Source of the DNA: Pedobacter riviphilus
GTDB lineage: Bacteria; Bacteroidota; Bacteroidia; Sphingobacteriales; Sphingobacteriaceae
Reading direction: 5' to 3'
NCBI RefSeq assembly: GCF_014692875.1
Contig: NZ_CP061171.1
Location: 4,960,001-5,024,000 of the forward strand
DNA: 64,000 bases
Shown piece after piece: positions 32,795 to 42,001 of this stretch. The notes under the pieces were generated by a model that was given only the letters and a program-made list of their open reading frames with translations, made no database searches and had not been told where the DNA came from. Numbering within the stretch: position 1 is the stretch's first letter; each line of letters begins with the position of its first letter. Both the position numbers and the translations under genes were made by a program.

Positions 32795-35299
32795 ATGAAG
32801 AAAAACTTTAAGGTACTTGCCCTCGCAGGTATCGTAGCACTTGGTGTAGCTGGATCAGGTTCGGCATATGCCCAGAAAAAATCTAAAACAACAAAAGGGG
32901 CTACTCCTGCAGCCCCGGCAGCAGCACCTAAAAAAGAAGGAATTAAACCATTCTCTGAAGTAATTACCGCAAAAGCCAGAACAACAAACGGCTTATTCAA
33001 AACACACAAAGTAGACGATAAATGGTACTTTGAAATACCAGATTCGATGATTAACCGCGAAATGCTTGTGGTTACGCGGCTGGCAAAAGTACCCGCAGGT
33101 GTAAAAGTTGGTAACCAGCAGTATGGTGGTGAAGAATTAAACGAACAGGTTTGGAAATGGGAACGCAGAGGCAAACAGGTTTACATCCGCGTACCAAGTT
33201 ATTCAACTAAGGCCGATCCGAACAGCGATATGTACGAATCGGTACAAAACTCCAATCTTGCACAGATTTTAGCCAGCTTTGAAATTAAGGCTTATAATAA
33301 AGATACAACAGGGGTTGTGATTGATGTTACCGATTTTTATAATGGCGATGTAATGGCAATCGGCGCTACCGATCAAATCCGTAAAGCCTATAAAGTTACC
33401 ATGTACGATGCAACACGTTCTTATATCGATACGGTAAAAACTTTCCCTATTAATGTTGAAGTAAAAACGGCTAAAACCTACCGTGCAGCAGAATCTCCAA
33501 CAGATAATAGTAATGGAGCGGTTACTTTCGAATTCAATACGTCGATGTTATTATTGCCAAAAACTCCTGTAAAAGCCAGAATAATGGATAGCAGAGTTGG
33601 TTTTTTTGGTCAATCTCAAATCGATTATGGAAGCAATGCACAAAAGGCAGAGCGCACAGCCTATATTCACCGCTGGAATTTAGTTCCGAAAGATACAAAT
33701 GCCTATAAACGTGGCGAACTAGTAGAACCGGTTAAACCTATTGTAATTTATATCGACCCTGCGACACCAAAAAAATGGGTGCCGTTTTTGATTCAGGGAA
33801 TTAACGATTGGCAGGTAGCGTTCGAAGCTGCTGGTTTTAAAAATGCCATTATAGGTAAAGAAGCGCCAACACCACAACAGGATCCTCAGTTTAGTGTAGA
33901 AGATTCTAGATATTCGGTTGTTCGTTATTTTGCTTCAGATATTGCAAATGCTTACGGCCCGCATATCAGCGATCCCCGTACCGGACAAATTTTAGAAACG
34001 CATATTGGCTGGTATCATAATGTAATGAATCTACTGCGTAACTGGTATTTTGTACAAACAGCGGCCATTAATCCTGAAGTGCGTAAAGCTAAATTTACCG
34101 ATGCACAAATGGGCGAATTGATCCGCTTTGTTTCTTCACACGAAATTGGTCATACTTTAGGCTTACCGCATAATTTTGGCTCAAGCTATGCTTATCCGGT
34201 TGATTCGTTACGTTCAAAAGCGTTTACAGATAAACATGGTACCGCACCATCCATTATGGATTATGCGCGTTTTAACTACATCGCTCAACCAGGCGATGGC
34301 GTAACCAAGCTTCACCCGCAAATTGGAGAATACGATAAATGGGTAGTGAAATGGGGATATTCTTGGATTCCTGGAAATAAAACTGCAGAACAGGAAAAAG
34401 AGATTTTAGATCAGTGGACATTAAAAAATGCGGGTAATCCTTTATATTTCTATGGCCGTCAGGGAACATCATTAGATCCTCGTTTGCAGAGCGAAGATTT
34501 AGGCGACAATGCGATGAAAGCAAGTACTTATGGTATTGCTAATTTAAAACGTATCCTTCCAAACGTAGAAAAATGGACTTATCAAAAAGGAAAAGATTAC
34601 AGCGATTTAAAAGAAATCTACACCGAAATTGTTGGCCAGTTTAACCGTTATATGGGACATGTGGCCACAAACGTTGGTGGATTAAGCGAAAATTTTAAAA
34701 CCTACGATCAAAAAGGACCAGTTTACGCTTATTTGCCTAAGGCGAAACAAAAAGAAGCTGTTGCTTTCTTCAATCAACAATTATTTACTACGCCACTTTG
34801 GTTAATCAGTAACGATCAACTAAGTAAATTCGATAACGGAGTACTTTTAAACCGGATTAAAGGTGTTCAAACAAATACTTTGGGGAACCTGCTATCGGCA
34901 TCCCGTATTGCACGTTTGTTAGATAACGAAACAAAAAACGGCACTGCAAAAGCATATACTTTGCCCGAGTTATTTACTGATTTAAGGTCATCGGTTTTTG
35001 TTGCAGGAAGAGCAGATGCATTTAAACGTAATTTACAACGCGCTTATGTAGATCGTTTACAGGATCTGATGACTAAAGAAAACGAACTTCCGGTTGGATT
35101 TCCTGCAGATTATGCAGCAAGTTATGGTTTAACACCAATTAATGTTGGCTTATCTGATATCAGGCCATTGGTTAGAGCAGAACTGAAAACCTTATTAGCT
35201 ACTACAAAAGCCAGGGCAGCAGCAGGCGATGCCATTACCAAAGCACATTACGAAGATTTAAACATCAGAATTAAAGATATTTTAGATCCGAAGAAATAA
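32795..35299 (+). CDS. Large exported zinc metalloprotease (DUF5117/DUF5118 type)
   Basis: 834 residues with a signal peptide ending near GSAYAQ and then a Pro/Ala-rich stretch. The N-terminal 300 residues have the strand-rich pattern of DUF5117/5118. The catalytic domain has FVSSHEIGHTLGLPHNFGS (HExxHxxGxxH) and the Met-turn SIMDYARFNY, a metzincin layout. The C-terminal third is helical. Periplasmic or secreted; natural substrate unknown. A strong terminator follows at 35425. Confidence 0.9.
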   Translation: MKKNFKVLALAGIVALGVAGSGSAYAQKKSKTTKGATPAAPAAAPKKEGIKPFSEVITAKARTTNGLFKTHKVDDKWYFEIPDSMINREMLVVTRLAKVPAGVKVGNQQYGGEELNEQVWKWERRGKQVYIRVPSYSTKADPNSDMYESVQNSNLAQILASFEIKAYNKDTTGVVIDVTDFYNGDVMAIGATDQIRKAYKVTMYDATRSYIDTVKTFPINVEVKTAKTYRAAESPTDNSNGAVTFEFNTSMLLLPKTPVKARIMDSRVGFFGQSQIDYGSNAQKAERTAYIHRWNLVPKDTNAYKRGELVEPVKPIVIYIDPATPKKWVPFLIQGINDWQVAFEAAGFKNAIIGKEAPTPQQDPQFSVEDSRYSVVRYFASDIANAYGPHISDPRTGQILETHIGWYHNVMNLLRNWYFVQTAAINPEVRKAKFTDAQMGELIRFVSSHEIGHTLGLPHNFGSSYAYPVDSLRSKAFTDKHGTAPSIMDYARFNYIAQPGDGVTKLHPQIGEYDKWVVKWGYSWIPGNKTAEQEKEILDQWTLKNAGNPLYFYGRQGTSLDPRLQSEDLGDNAMKASTYGIANLKRILPNVEKWTYQKGKDYSDLKEIYTEIVGQFNRYMGHVATNVGGLSENFKTYDQKGPVYAYLPKAKQKEAVAFFNQQLFTTPLWLISNDQLSKFDNGVLLNRIKGVQTNTLGNLLSASRIARLLDNETKNGTAKAYTLPELFTDLRSSVFVAGRADAFKRNLQRAYVDRLQDLMTKENELPVGFPADYAASYGLTPINVGLSDIRPLVRAELKTLLATTKARAAAGDAITKAHYEDLNIRIKDILDPKK

Positions 35300-35424
35300 A
35301 TGATTCAATGATAGAGGGATGGAATGAGAGAATGGATTAAAGATCTAAACTCAGTCATTCTCTAATTCAATCATTCAAAATTAAAAAAATAGTGTAGATC
35401 ATTCAATTGATCGCTCGCGCTAGC

Positions 35425-35459
35425 AACCCCGCAGGTTTTCAAAACCTGCGGGGTTTTTT
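35425..35459 (+). terminator. Intrinsic terminator
   Basis: aaccccgcaggtttt / aaaacctgcggggtt, 15 perfect pairs with a one-base centre, followed by ttttt. It ends the metalloprotease transcript. The same core occurs as a palindrome in many related genomes. Confidence 0.85.
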
Positions 35460-35539
35460 ATTGACCACGTTTGTATAATTCTTGATGCTTTGAGCTAAAC
35501 ACGCAACAGTTTTCTAATTTTATGATTAAAACAGCCATT

Positions 35540-36406
35540 ATGTTTAAAAGATTATTGTTTGTAGCTACCTTATTCACATACGGTTTATCTGCTTTTGGCC
35601 AAAGTACAGATTCATTAACCATCGTAAAAACCAAATGGCATAAAAATAGAATTGCCAGGCAGGTGGTTTTATTTCAGCATCACTTTGATCAGAAAAATCT
35701 TTTCGCTGCAAATGAAAATATTTCATTTTTAGAAATAAAAAATACCGGTCGAAAGGCCGTTTTTGCTATTGGTGCAGAAGCGAAAGAACTGATTACTACC
35801 AGTAATTTCGGGTTACGCGATACAGCAATTGCTGCAATAAATGGCAATTTTTTCGATGTGAAAAACGGAGGTTCGGTAGATTTTGTTCGCGTTAATGGAA
35901 AAACCATTAATACTAACCGTTTGGATAAGAATGGAAATCGGGCAAGGCATCAAGAAGCTGCGGTTGTAATTGAGAAGGGAAAAATTTCGATCAAAAAGTG
36001 GGATGGAACAACCGATTGGGAAACCAAACTGACTGCTGAAAATGTTTTGTTAAACGGCCCTTTATTAACCTTGAACCATGTTGATGAAACGTTGGATACT
36101 ACCGGTTTTAGCCGCTTACGCCATCCGCGTACCTGCCTGGGCATAAAACCAAACGGGCGTGTGATTTTATTAACCGTTGATGGAAGGAACGAAAACTCTG
36201 CAGGCATGAGTTTGTTCGAACTAACCAAATTAATGCATTGGTTAGGCTGTGCCAGTGCCATTAACTTTGATGGTGGTGGTTCTACAACTTTGTGGGTAAA
36301 CGGAATGCCCGGTAATGGCGTAATTAATTATCCTACCGATAATAAAAAGTGGGATCACGAGGGGCAACGCAAGATAGCCAATGTAATATTGGTGAAGAAA
36401 AAATAA
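35540..36406 (+). CDS. Phosphodiester glycosidase (NAGPA-like), exported
   Basis: 288 residues from the ATG at 35540 (an ATG 6 codons earlier is possible); signal peptide MFKRLLFVATLFTYGLSAFG. NAGPA domain signatures: AINGNFFDVKNGG, RHPRTCLGI, LLTVDGRN, INFDGGGSTTLWVNG. The mammalian enzyme uncovers mannose-6-phosphate. Bacterial members probably remove a sugar from a phosphodiester in wall teichoic acid or glycan. The biological substrate here is unknown. Confidence 0.88.
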   Translation: MFKRLLFVATLFTYGLSAFGQSTDSLTIVKTKWHKNRIARQVVLFQHHFDQKNLFAANENISFLEIKNTGRKAVFAIGAEAKELITTSNFGLRDTAIAAINGNFFDVKNGGSVDFVRVNGKTINTNRLDKNGNRARHQEAAVVIEKGKISIKKWDGTTDWETKLTAENVLLNGPLLTLNHVDETLDTTGFSRLRHPRTCLGIKPNGRVILLTVDGRNENSAGMSLFELTKLMHWLGCASAINFDGGGSTTLWVNGMPGNGVINYPTDNKKWDHEGQRKIANVILVKKK

Positions 36407-36450
36407 GTTGCGCTTAGTTTAAATGATTTGCTGCTGCAGTGCGCGGCGAA

Positions 36451-36553
36451 CTTTCATGACCCTCATGATTTGGTGCTGCACACTGCAGCGGGTTTTCATG
36501 ATACTCATGCAAGGCTGCTCCTTGTAGCGGAAGCTTTCATGACCCTCATGATT
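36451..36553 (+). repeat. Three direct repeats with a TCATGA core, spaced 41-42 bp
   Basis: ctttcatgaccctcatgatt at 36451, ttttcatgatactcatgc at 36493 and ctttcatgaccctcatgatt at 36534. Each contains TCATGA plus a second CATG(A). A start-codon frame crosses the array but gives no family-like product, so I treat it as non-coding. Confidence 0.65.
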
Positions 36554-36690
36554 GATCGTTGCGTAAGGCAGGAAACTTTTATTGGAAAATACCCTGCAAG
36601 TTTAAATTATGGCAGTTCAGGTGCATTTTACTTAAAACTTAAAGGCCTTTTTAGATAATTACTTATTTTAGGGGCATATTTTTTATTGCA

Positions 36691-37617
36691 ATGTTTAAAA
36701 ACACCTTATACTTTTTCTTTTTTATGCTGTGGCTTTCGTCGTGTAAGTTTGGCTCTAAAACCAGCGACCCAACGTTACGAGATTTTACTTTCGAGCCTGT
36801 AAAAGGCATTCGCTATCAAGAGGTAAAACGACGCTTTAAAAATGGACTTTCTTTTAATGCGGAAGGTTTTATGCAAAAACCATCTTGGATTATTGAAGTG
36901 GCTAAAGAAGACACCATGATGGCCTGGAGCCCGCAGAAAAAGAAGATGCAGAAGTTTTACATGCAATATGATCATGGAAACGTATATAATTTCGCTGCAG
37001 AATTTTTTAAGGTAAAGCACATCAGTAAAGATAGTCTGGTTTTTCAACGTATACAGGTAGACGGAAAGGTAATTGCCGCCGATATACGCTCGGATGTAAA
37101 CATGACCTTTTATGCACAGGATTACATTAAAAATAAATTGAAAGCCAAGGCTGCCGATCTGCAAAAACCCACCAAAGCCGATACCGCTTTTATCGAAAAA
37201 CGTTCGGCCAAGGTTAACCTCAATAGCGATAGTGCTTTTGCCGCTACAAACCCAGTTCAGTTTATTCCTAAGAGCAAAATTGCAAGGGTCGAAAAAATCA
37301 GTACGGTAGACCGGACAAATAACAGAACCGAGGCTTATGATTATATGTTTCCACAGTATATTATCAGGATAGACCGGGCTTATAAAGATTTTGCTTACCA
37401 GGTTGCAGCGGTTGTCGATTTTCAGGGTGGGATACACGTAAAAACGGTTTATAACGTGCTTCCTGAGAATGCTGAAGCTAAAAAAAAGGTGGCTCAGGGA
37501 ATTGCTGATATCTATGTTAGAAACCTTTTTGATGTAGCTCCTGGAACGACATTAGGGATTCCGCACAATAGCGAAATTACCCTGACAATAATTGGGAAGG
37601 CAATTAAAAAGCCTTAG
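36691..37617 (+). CDS. Putative lipoprotein, unknown function
   Basis: 308 residues. Signal with a lipobox-like LWLSSCKFG. No enzyme motif seen. Contains many short charged stretches (KAKAADLQKPTKADTAFIEK) and a C-terminal RNLFDVAPGTTLGIP segment. Gives the impression of a periplasmic, surface-anchored protein. I do not recognise a family. Isolated gene followed by the cold-shock gene. Confidence 0.75.
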   Translation: MFKNTLYFFFFMLWLSSCKFGSKTSDPTLRDFTFEPVKGIRYQEVKRRFKNGLSFNAEGFMQKPSWIIEVAKEDTMMAWSPQKKKMQKFYMQYDHGNVYNFAAEFFKVKHISKDSLVFQRIQVDGKVIAADIRSDVNMTFYAQDYIKNKLKAKAADLQKPTKADTAFIEKRSAKVNLNSDSAFAATNPVQFIPKSKIARVEKISTVDRTNNRTEAYDYMFPQYIIRIDRAYKDFAYQVAAVVDFQGGIHVKTVYNVLPENAEAKKKVAQGIADIYVRNLFDVAPGTTLGIPHNSEITLTIIGKAIKKP

Positions 37618-37666
37618 TAATCTGCTATTTACAAAATTTTAACGTTAAAAAAATGTTAAAATTTAT

Positions 37667-37696
37667 TTTGATTTTAAAAATTAAAACTTACCTTGC
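37667..37696 (+). promoter_or_regulatory. Putative promoter of the cold-shock gene
   Basis: TTTG (37667-37670), 18 bases, TACCTTGC (37689-37696), about 25 bases before the ATG at 37722. One mismatch in the -7 element. Confidence 0.45.
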
Positions 37697-37721
37697 ATAC
37701 TTAATTTTAATATTTAATACA

Positions 37722-37913
37722 ATGCAAGAAGGCACAGTAAAATTCTTCAATGTAACTAAAGGTTTTGGCTTTATCATCCCTGCGAATGGCGATAGCGAAA
37801 TTTTTGTTCATTCAACAGGTCTTATCGACGAAATCCGTGAAAACGACAAAGTTCAGTACGAAGTTGCTAACGGTAAAAAAGGCTTAAATGCCGTTAATGT
37901 GAAAGTAATTTAA
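37722..37913 (+). CDS. Cold-shock domain protein (CspA family)
   Basis: 63 residues, a single cold-shock domain from the ATG at 37722. RNA-binding motifs KGFGFI (RNP1) and IFVHST (RNP2), starting MQEGTVKFFN. Binds single-stranded RNA/DNA and prevents secondary structure. An upstream ATG at 37653 would add 23 hydrophobic residues foreign to the family. Terminator follows. Confidence 0.95.
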   Translation: MQEGTVKFFNVTKGFGFIIPANGDSEIFVHSTGLIDEIRENDKVQYEVANGKKGLNAVNVKVI

Positions 37914-37935
37914 TTTATTTATCATATTTACAGAG

Positions 37936-37968
37936 AAGGCTGCTTTCTTGCGATGGCGGCCTTTTTTA
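37936..37968 (+). terminator. Intrinsic terminator of the cold-shock gene
   Basis: aaggctgc / gcggcctt, 8 pairs (one G-T) with a 12-base loop, then a T-run. Confidence 0.75.
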
Positions 37969-37992
37969 TTTTCTTTTTCTACCTCACAGATC

Positions 37993-38520
37993 ATGGCTTA
38001 TTATTTCATCATTCCGGGTTTGGGCAATTCTGGTCCAGACCATTGGCAAACGCACTTCGAAAAATCAGGAGACAATTTTATCCGCATCGATCAACAGGAG
38101 TGGGACTTACCGGCAAGTAAAGATTGGATCGAAAATATAGATAATGCCCTTATCGGTTATAATCTTAACGATGTAGTTTTAATTGGCCATAGCCTAGGCT
38201 GTACTGCAATAGCTAACTGGGCAAAACAATACCAAAGGATAATTAAAGGGGCCTTATTGGTTGCGCCAAGCGATTTGGAAGCGCCGCGTTATACATTTGC
38301 AACAGTTGGTTTCGATCATGTGCCTTTGGATAAGTTAAACTTTAAAACAATTGTTGTGGCCAGTACTGATGATGAATGGGTAACTATACAAAGGGCTGAG
38401 TTTTTTGCCAAAAATTGGGGAAGCGAATTTATTAATATCGGTAGTGCTGGCCATATTAATGCCGATGCAGGTTTCGGGGAGTGGCCAGAAGGATTGGAGA
38501 TCCTTAAAAAACTGGGTTAA
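37993..38520 (+). CDS. Alpha/beta hydrolase, RBBP9/YdeN family
   Basis: 175 residues from the ATG at 37993. YFIIPGLGNSGPDHW at the N-terminus, the nucleophile Ser in LIGHSLGCTAIANW, Asp in STDDEW and His in GSAGHINADAG. Small serine hydrolases of this family lack a lid; physiological substrates are unknown. The ATG 15 codons upstream reads through the csp terminator and is rejected. Confidence 0.88.
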   Translation: MAYYFIIPGLGNSGPDHWQTHFEKSGDNFIRIDQQEWDLPASKDWIENIDNALIGYNLNDVVLIGHSLGCTAIANWAKQYQRIIKGALLVAPSDLEAPRYTFATVGFDHVPLDKLNFKTIVVASTDDEWVTIQRAEFFAKNWGSEFINIGSAGHINADAGFGEWPEGLEILKKLG

Positions 38521-38597
38521 AAGTTTCCCGCAGATTTCGCAGAAAACACAGAAGTCAAAATAAATCTGTGTAAATCAGCTTAATCTGCGGGCATAAA
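38521..38597. terminator. Inverted repeat between convergent genes
   Basis: cccgcagatttcgcag ... aatctgcggg arms with inner aacacag / ctgtgt pairs. It lies between the convergent ends of the alpha/beta hydrolase and the anti-sigma gene and probably terminates both. Confidence 0.6.
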
Positions 38598-38608
38598 CAA
38601 GCTAGGTT

Positions 38609-39091
38609 TTAATGTTTATTTATCCTTTTCCTCAAAAACTGATCAAGAAATATCAATCCGATCACCAGGTCGATAAATAAGAAGCTATATAGCACAGTAG
38701 GGGTAATGTATTGATCTAAATTATAGTTCAGGTTAACATTAAAGTCGAATTTAGGCATATTCAGGTCCGAATGGTAAAGCACATAGCCAAATAAGGCTAG
38801 TAATGAGATTACGAAAAAACCTCCAATGCAATAGATAATGTTTTTATCAACCCGTGTTTTCATGGCAACCGGCGCGGGTACTGTGGCCACACTTTCCATT
38901 ACATTCCTGTTGAAAGACATGGAAGGTTCATCAAGATCGAGTTCATTAAAAACTAAATTAAGCTTTAACAGTTCCTCATACTGCGATTTAATCTCAGCAT
39001 CCGATTCAATTTTTTCTTCGATGGCTTTTTTTGAAGAATCGTCCAAATTCCCATCAATATAGTCCCAAAGCTGTTGTTCTATTGTGTTCAT
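38609..39091 (-). CDS. Putative membrane anti-sigma factor
   Basis: 160 residues. An acidic N-terminal cytoplasmic domain (MNTIEQQLWDYIDGNLDDSS) resembles the start of anti-sigma domains, and two hydrophobic segments follow (IIYCIGGFFVISLLALFGYV; FLFIDLVIGLIFL). No zinc-binding HxxxCxxC is present. It overlaps the ECF sigma gene by ATGA. I infer that it holds the sigma factor at the membrane. Confidence 0.72.
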   Translation of the reverse strand: MNTIEQQLWDYIDGNLDDSSKKAIEEKIESDAEIKSQYEELLKLNLVFNELDLDEPSMSFNRNVMESVATVPAPVAMKTRVDKNIIYCIGGFFVISLLALFGYVLYHSDLNMPKFDFNVNLNYNLDQYITPTVLYSFLFIDLVIGLIFLDQFLRKRINKH

Positions 39092-39669
39092 AGTAACTCC
39101 TTTACTTCATCTTTTAACAAATATTGTAATTTTTCTTTAAGTCTTTGTCTGGCCCTGTGCAACTTAACTTTTATCGTGTTGGGCTCCATGTGCAATGCTT
39201 CGCCAATTTCTTCTAAACTCTGCTCGCCTTTATAAAATAGGGTAATAATAGCCGCATCATCTGGTAAAAGCTGGGTAATGGCAATATTTAAAAAAGTATG
39301 GCTGTCTTGCTTCTCATAGCCATTAGCGTTAAAGCCAGAAGTCTGATTTTCGAGCTGTAAAACGGTACCTTCATCATGAATAGATGTGGTATCTAAGCGG
39401 TTTTTCCTTAAAAAAGTCATGGCCGTAGTATAGGTAATAGTGTACAGCCAGGTACTAAATTTGGCCGTCTGTTTAAAAGTGCCCAATGCTTTATATGCTT
39501 TTACAAAGCAATCCTGTGCAATTTCTTCGGCATCTTCCCTGTTTTTCGAAAATCTTAAAGCAAGCGTAAACACAAACCGCTGATGGCGTTTTACCAATAA
39601 GGAATACTGATCGGTTTCGCCGTTCAATACCTTCTGGATCAGCTCTAAATCTGTAGGTTTTTGCTCCAT
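39088..39669 (-). CDS. RNA polymerase ECF sigma factor
   Basis: 193 residues. Region 2 (FVFTLALRFSKNREDAEEIA followed by QDCFVKAYKALGTFK) and region 4 (LPDDAAIITLFYKGEQSLEE and LHMEPNTIKVKLHRAR), the two conserved parts of ECF sigma factors. No C-terminal extension. Partner anti-sigma gene overlaps it. The regulon and the signal are not visible. Confidence 0.92.
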   Translation of the reverse strand: MEQKPTDLELIQKVLNGETDQYSLLVKRHQRFVFTLALRFSKNREDAEEIAQDCFVKAYKALGTFKQTAKFSTWLYTITYTTAMTFLRKNRLDTTSIHDEGTVLQLENQTSGFNANGYEKQDSHTFLNIAITQLLPDDAAIITLFYKGEQSLEEIGEALHMEPNTIKVKLHRARQRLKEKLQYLLKDEVKELL

Positions 39670-40525
39670 GTTTAGCTTAAGACTACATTAAAGATAAGTA
39701 GGTTACACGTGAAACATCATTAAAGGAATTATTATTTGTAAATAGCCAATTGTTTTTTGGGAAATGAAAGGGCAGTTTTTCATAGCGGGCTGTAGTCCTG
39801 CTGTTCGCTATAGCCCTCATGCTTCGGGGCTGCCGCTGCCATCAGGTTTACGAACAGCGTGCGTGCACCCTGCAGCCCTAAAAATGAAATGCTGTTTTGG
39901 CCATTTAGCCCCGGGAGAAGCGGTACCCTGTAGGCTGAGGAACGAAGCCGAAGCGTACAAGCGGAACACGGGAACTCCGTTCTTTTCTTGCATAAGCATT
40001 GCGCTCCAAAAAAGATAAGTTAATCTAACATTTGTTGTTTGGAAATGAAAGGGCGGTTTTTCATCGGAGAGTTCAGTCCCGCTTTCCATTACAAGTCCTC
40101 GCTTCGCTGTTGGCTTTTCATTGCAATCGGGTTTATAAATAGGGTTGCTGCGTCTTGCTCAAAAAAAATAAAACACTGTTTTAGCCATTTAGCCCCGGGT
40201 GAAGTGGTACCCTGTAGGCTGAGGAACGAAGCCGAAGCGTACAAGCGGAACACGGGAACTCCGTTCTTTTCTTGCACTGAGATTGCGCTCCAAAAAAGAT
40301 AAATTAATCTAAACATTTGTTTTTTGGAAATGAAAGGGCAGTTTTTCATGGCGGGCTGTAGTCCTGCTGTTCGCTATAGCCCTCATGCTTCGGGGCTGCC
40401 GCTACCATCAGGTTTGCGCACAAAGTTTTGGTGCCTTGCAAACCCAAAAAAGCATGTATTAGGCTCTGGCGAAACCTGCGAAGTTTTGCTTGCGAATTGG
40501 TCTTATAAATTTCGCAAGTTATCCA
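39670..40525. repeat. Array of about 280-bp intergenic repeats
   Basis: Two full and one partial copies in tandem: units start (ggaaatgaaaggg) at about 39760, 40041 and 40326, spaced 281 and 285 bp. The third is cut after about 120 bp. Shared blocks are ggctgtagtcctgctgttcg at the front and gaagcggtaccctgtaggct and gccgaagcgtacaagcgg at the back. Short frames inside encode HLAPGEAVPCRLRN-like peptides, but there is no start or neighbour supporting a gene. The rest of the gap up to the SMR gene is unassigned. Confidence 0.75.
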
Positions 40526-40846
40526 CTAATGTGAGGCGAAAAACTTTAGTCCTGCAATTGACCCGATAAGCGTGCAGATAAAAAATATCCGCCAAAAGGT
40601 TGCGGGTTCATTGAAGTAAAAAATCCCGATAATTACCGTTCCTACAGCACCGATACCTGTCCAGACGGCATAAGCAGTTCCCATGGGTAAAGTTTGAGTT
40701 GCTTTATTTAGCAATAAGAAACTTAAAACAATGCAGACAAAAAAAGCGGTACTCCATTTTATGTTCGAAAAATTGTTCGATAATTTAAGACAGGTAGTGA
40801 AGCCAACCTCGAAAAGGCCCGCAATAATTAAGATAATCCAGTTCAT
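40526..40846 (-). CDS. SMR-family small exporter, Gdx/SugE type
   Basis: 106 residues, four membrane helices. The conserved Glu in IAGLFEVGF (residue 13) and PMGTAYAVWTGIGAVGT match the Gdx/SugE branch, which exports guanidinium, rather than EmrE. Works as an antiparallel dimer with proton antiport. Own promoter seen (TTG, 16 bases, TAAATTTG at 40863-40889). Substrate assignment is from the motif only. Confidence 0.87.
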   Translation of the reverse strand: MNWIILIIAGLFEVGFTTCLKLSNNFSNIKWSTAFFVCIVLSFLLLNKATQTLPMGTAYAVWTGIGAVGTVIIGIFYFNEPATFWRIFFICTLIGSIAGLKFFASH

Positions 40847-40862
40847 AATAAATGTGTTTCTG

Positions 40863-40889
40863 CAAATTTAAGGCACATTTATCGGGCAA
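40863..40889 (-). promoter_or_regulatory. Putative promoter of the SMR gene
   Basis: Minus strand TTG (40887-40889), 16 bases, TAAATTTG (40863-40870), 16 bases before the ATG. Confidence 0.5.
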
Positions 40890-40915
40890 CATTTTACAAA
40901 TGTTAAAAAATGATT

Positions 40916-41482
40916 TTATTTATGAGCAGCCCTTATTCGGCTCAAGGTAACCTGTGTTACACCGAGGTAAGAAGCAATATGTTTTAAGGCTACTCTTTTA
41001 ATCAGCTCGGGAGATTGATTTACGAAATCCTGATAACGCGCTGTCGCCCCTTTAAAAGCCCGGTCTATTAATCTTCTTTCAGTAGCAATTAGCTCCTGTT
41101 CTGCAATTTTTCTACCCCAGTTGGCAATTTCTAAATGTTGCTCGTAAAGCGAAAAAAGATCAGCCAGCCTAATTTGAATTAAACGGCAGTTTTCCAATAG
41201 CTCAATGTTCTCGTACCCAGGGCTGTTATTAATATAGCTGTTAAAAGAGAAAAGAACGGAACCACTTTGTCCGAACCAAAAGGTTATTTGCTGGTTTTCG
41301 CCGTCAGAATAGGCTCTGGCAATACCTCTTTCGAGGATATAGAAATAAGGTTCAATTTTATCGGCATAGATCAAAATCGTTCCTTTCTGATGTTCTACCT
41401 GTTTGGAAACAGCAGCCAGCCTTTCTAAAGCTTCATTGCTGAGCGGCTTAAAGATTTCTATATTTTTTAACTGATTGTACAA
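40916..41482 (-). CDS. Crp/Fnr-family transcriptional regulator
   Basis: 188 residues. An N-terminal cyclic-nucleotide-binding-type barrel (KGTILIYADKIEPYFYILE, then GIARAY) and a C-terminal helix-turn-helix (LKHIASYLGVTQVTLSRIRA). The cNMP-contact residues are not conserved, as is usual for this Bacteroidota group. Ligand and targets unknown. It is next to the SMR exporter on the same strand. Confidence 0.88.
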   Translation of the reverse strand: MYNQLKNIEIFKPLSNEALERLAAVSKQVEHQKGTILIYADKIEPYFYILERGIARAYSDGENQQITFWFGQSGSVLFSFNSYINNSPGYENIELLENCRLIQIRLADLFSLYEQHLEIANWGRKIAEQELIATERRLIDRAFKGATARYQDFVNQSPELIKRVALKHIASYLGVTQVTLSRIRAAHK

Positions 41483-41619
41483 TGAAATTTTGAATGTTTT
41501 ATAAAGCTATCGATTTTTTTTAGCAAGGGTGTAACCTGATTAAAAAGCATGTAGTCATAATACACAGAACACGGTTCAATTTAAGCAATAGAATATTTAC
41601 AAATTAAAAAATTATAATC

Positions 41620-41982
41620 ATGGAAGGTATATTAGTTCCAATCTCGCTTTTTTTAGGCGCATTCGCAATGGTATTCGGAATCCGCTATCTATCTAACAAA
41701 GAGAAAATGGCAATGATCGAAAGAGGAATCGATCCGGGGGTGCATAAGGCCACACCAAAACCGTTTTTAAGTTTAAAGTTCGGTTTGCTGTTAGTTGGTT
41801 TAGGAATTGGCTTGCTGGTAGCACTCTTTACCGTTAGGGGAGTATTCGGCAATGATATGACGCATAGCGAAGAAGGGCAGTCAGTAGCCATTTACTTTGG
41901 TTGCATAGGAATTTTCGGTGGATTGGGTTTAATCGTTTCTTATCTGGTAGAAAAGAAATGGTTGGATAACGAAAAAGGATAA
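41620..41982 (+). CDS. Small membrane protein, DUF6249-like
   Basis: 120 residues with three hydrophobic segments, first at VPISLFLGAFAMVFGIRYL. A cytoplasmic NKEKMAMIERGIDPG motif between helices is typical of DUF6249. Function unknown. It reads into the serine hydrolase gene with a 19-bp gap and may be co-transcribed. Confidence 0.75.
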   Translation: MEGILVPISLFLGAFAMVFGIRYLSNKEKMAMIERGIDPGVHKATPKPFLSLKFGLLLVGLGIGLLVALFTVRGVFGNDMTHSEEGQSVAIYFGCIGIFGGLGLIVSYLVEKKWLDNEKG

Positions 41983-42001
41983 AAGTATTAAATCTTAACC
42001 A

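Noticed and set aside
36451..36553. CRISPR-like array
   Set aside because: Only three short repeats, spacers of about 22 bases and no cas genes nearby.
36428..36658. Frame of 76 codons through the TCATGA repeats
   Set aside because: The peptide is built from the repeat and has no family-like part; the DNA pattern explains it.
39764..40569. Short ORFs inside the 280-bp repeats
   Set aside because: They recur with the repeat and overlap on both strands; no independent support for a gene. Reported as a question in the findings only.
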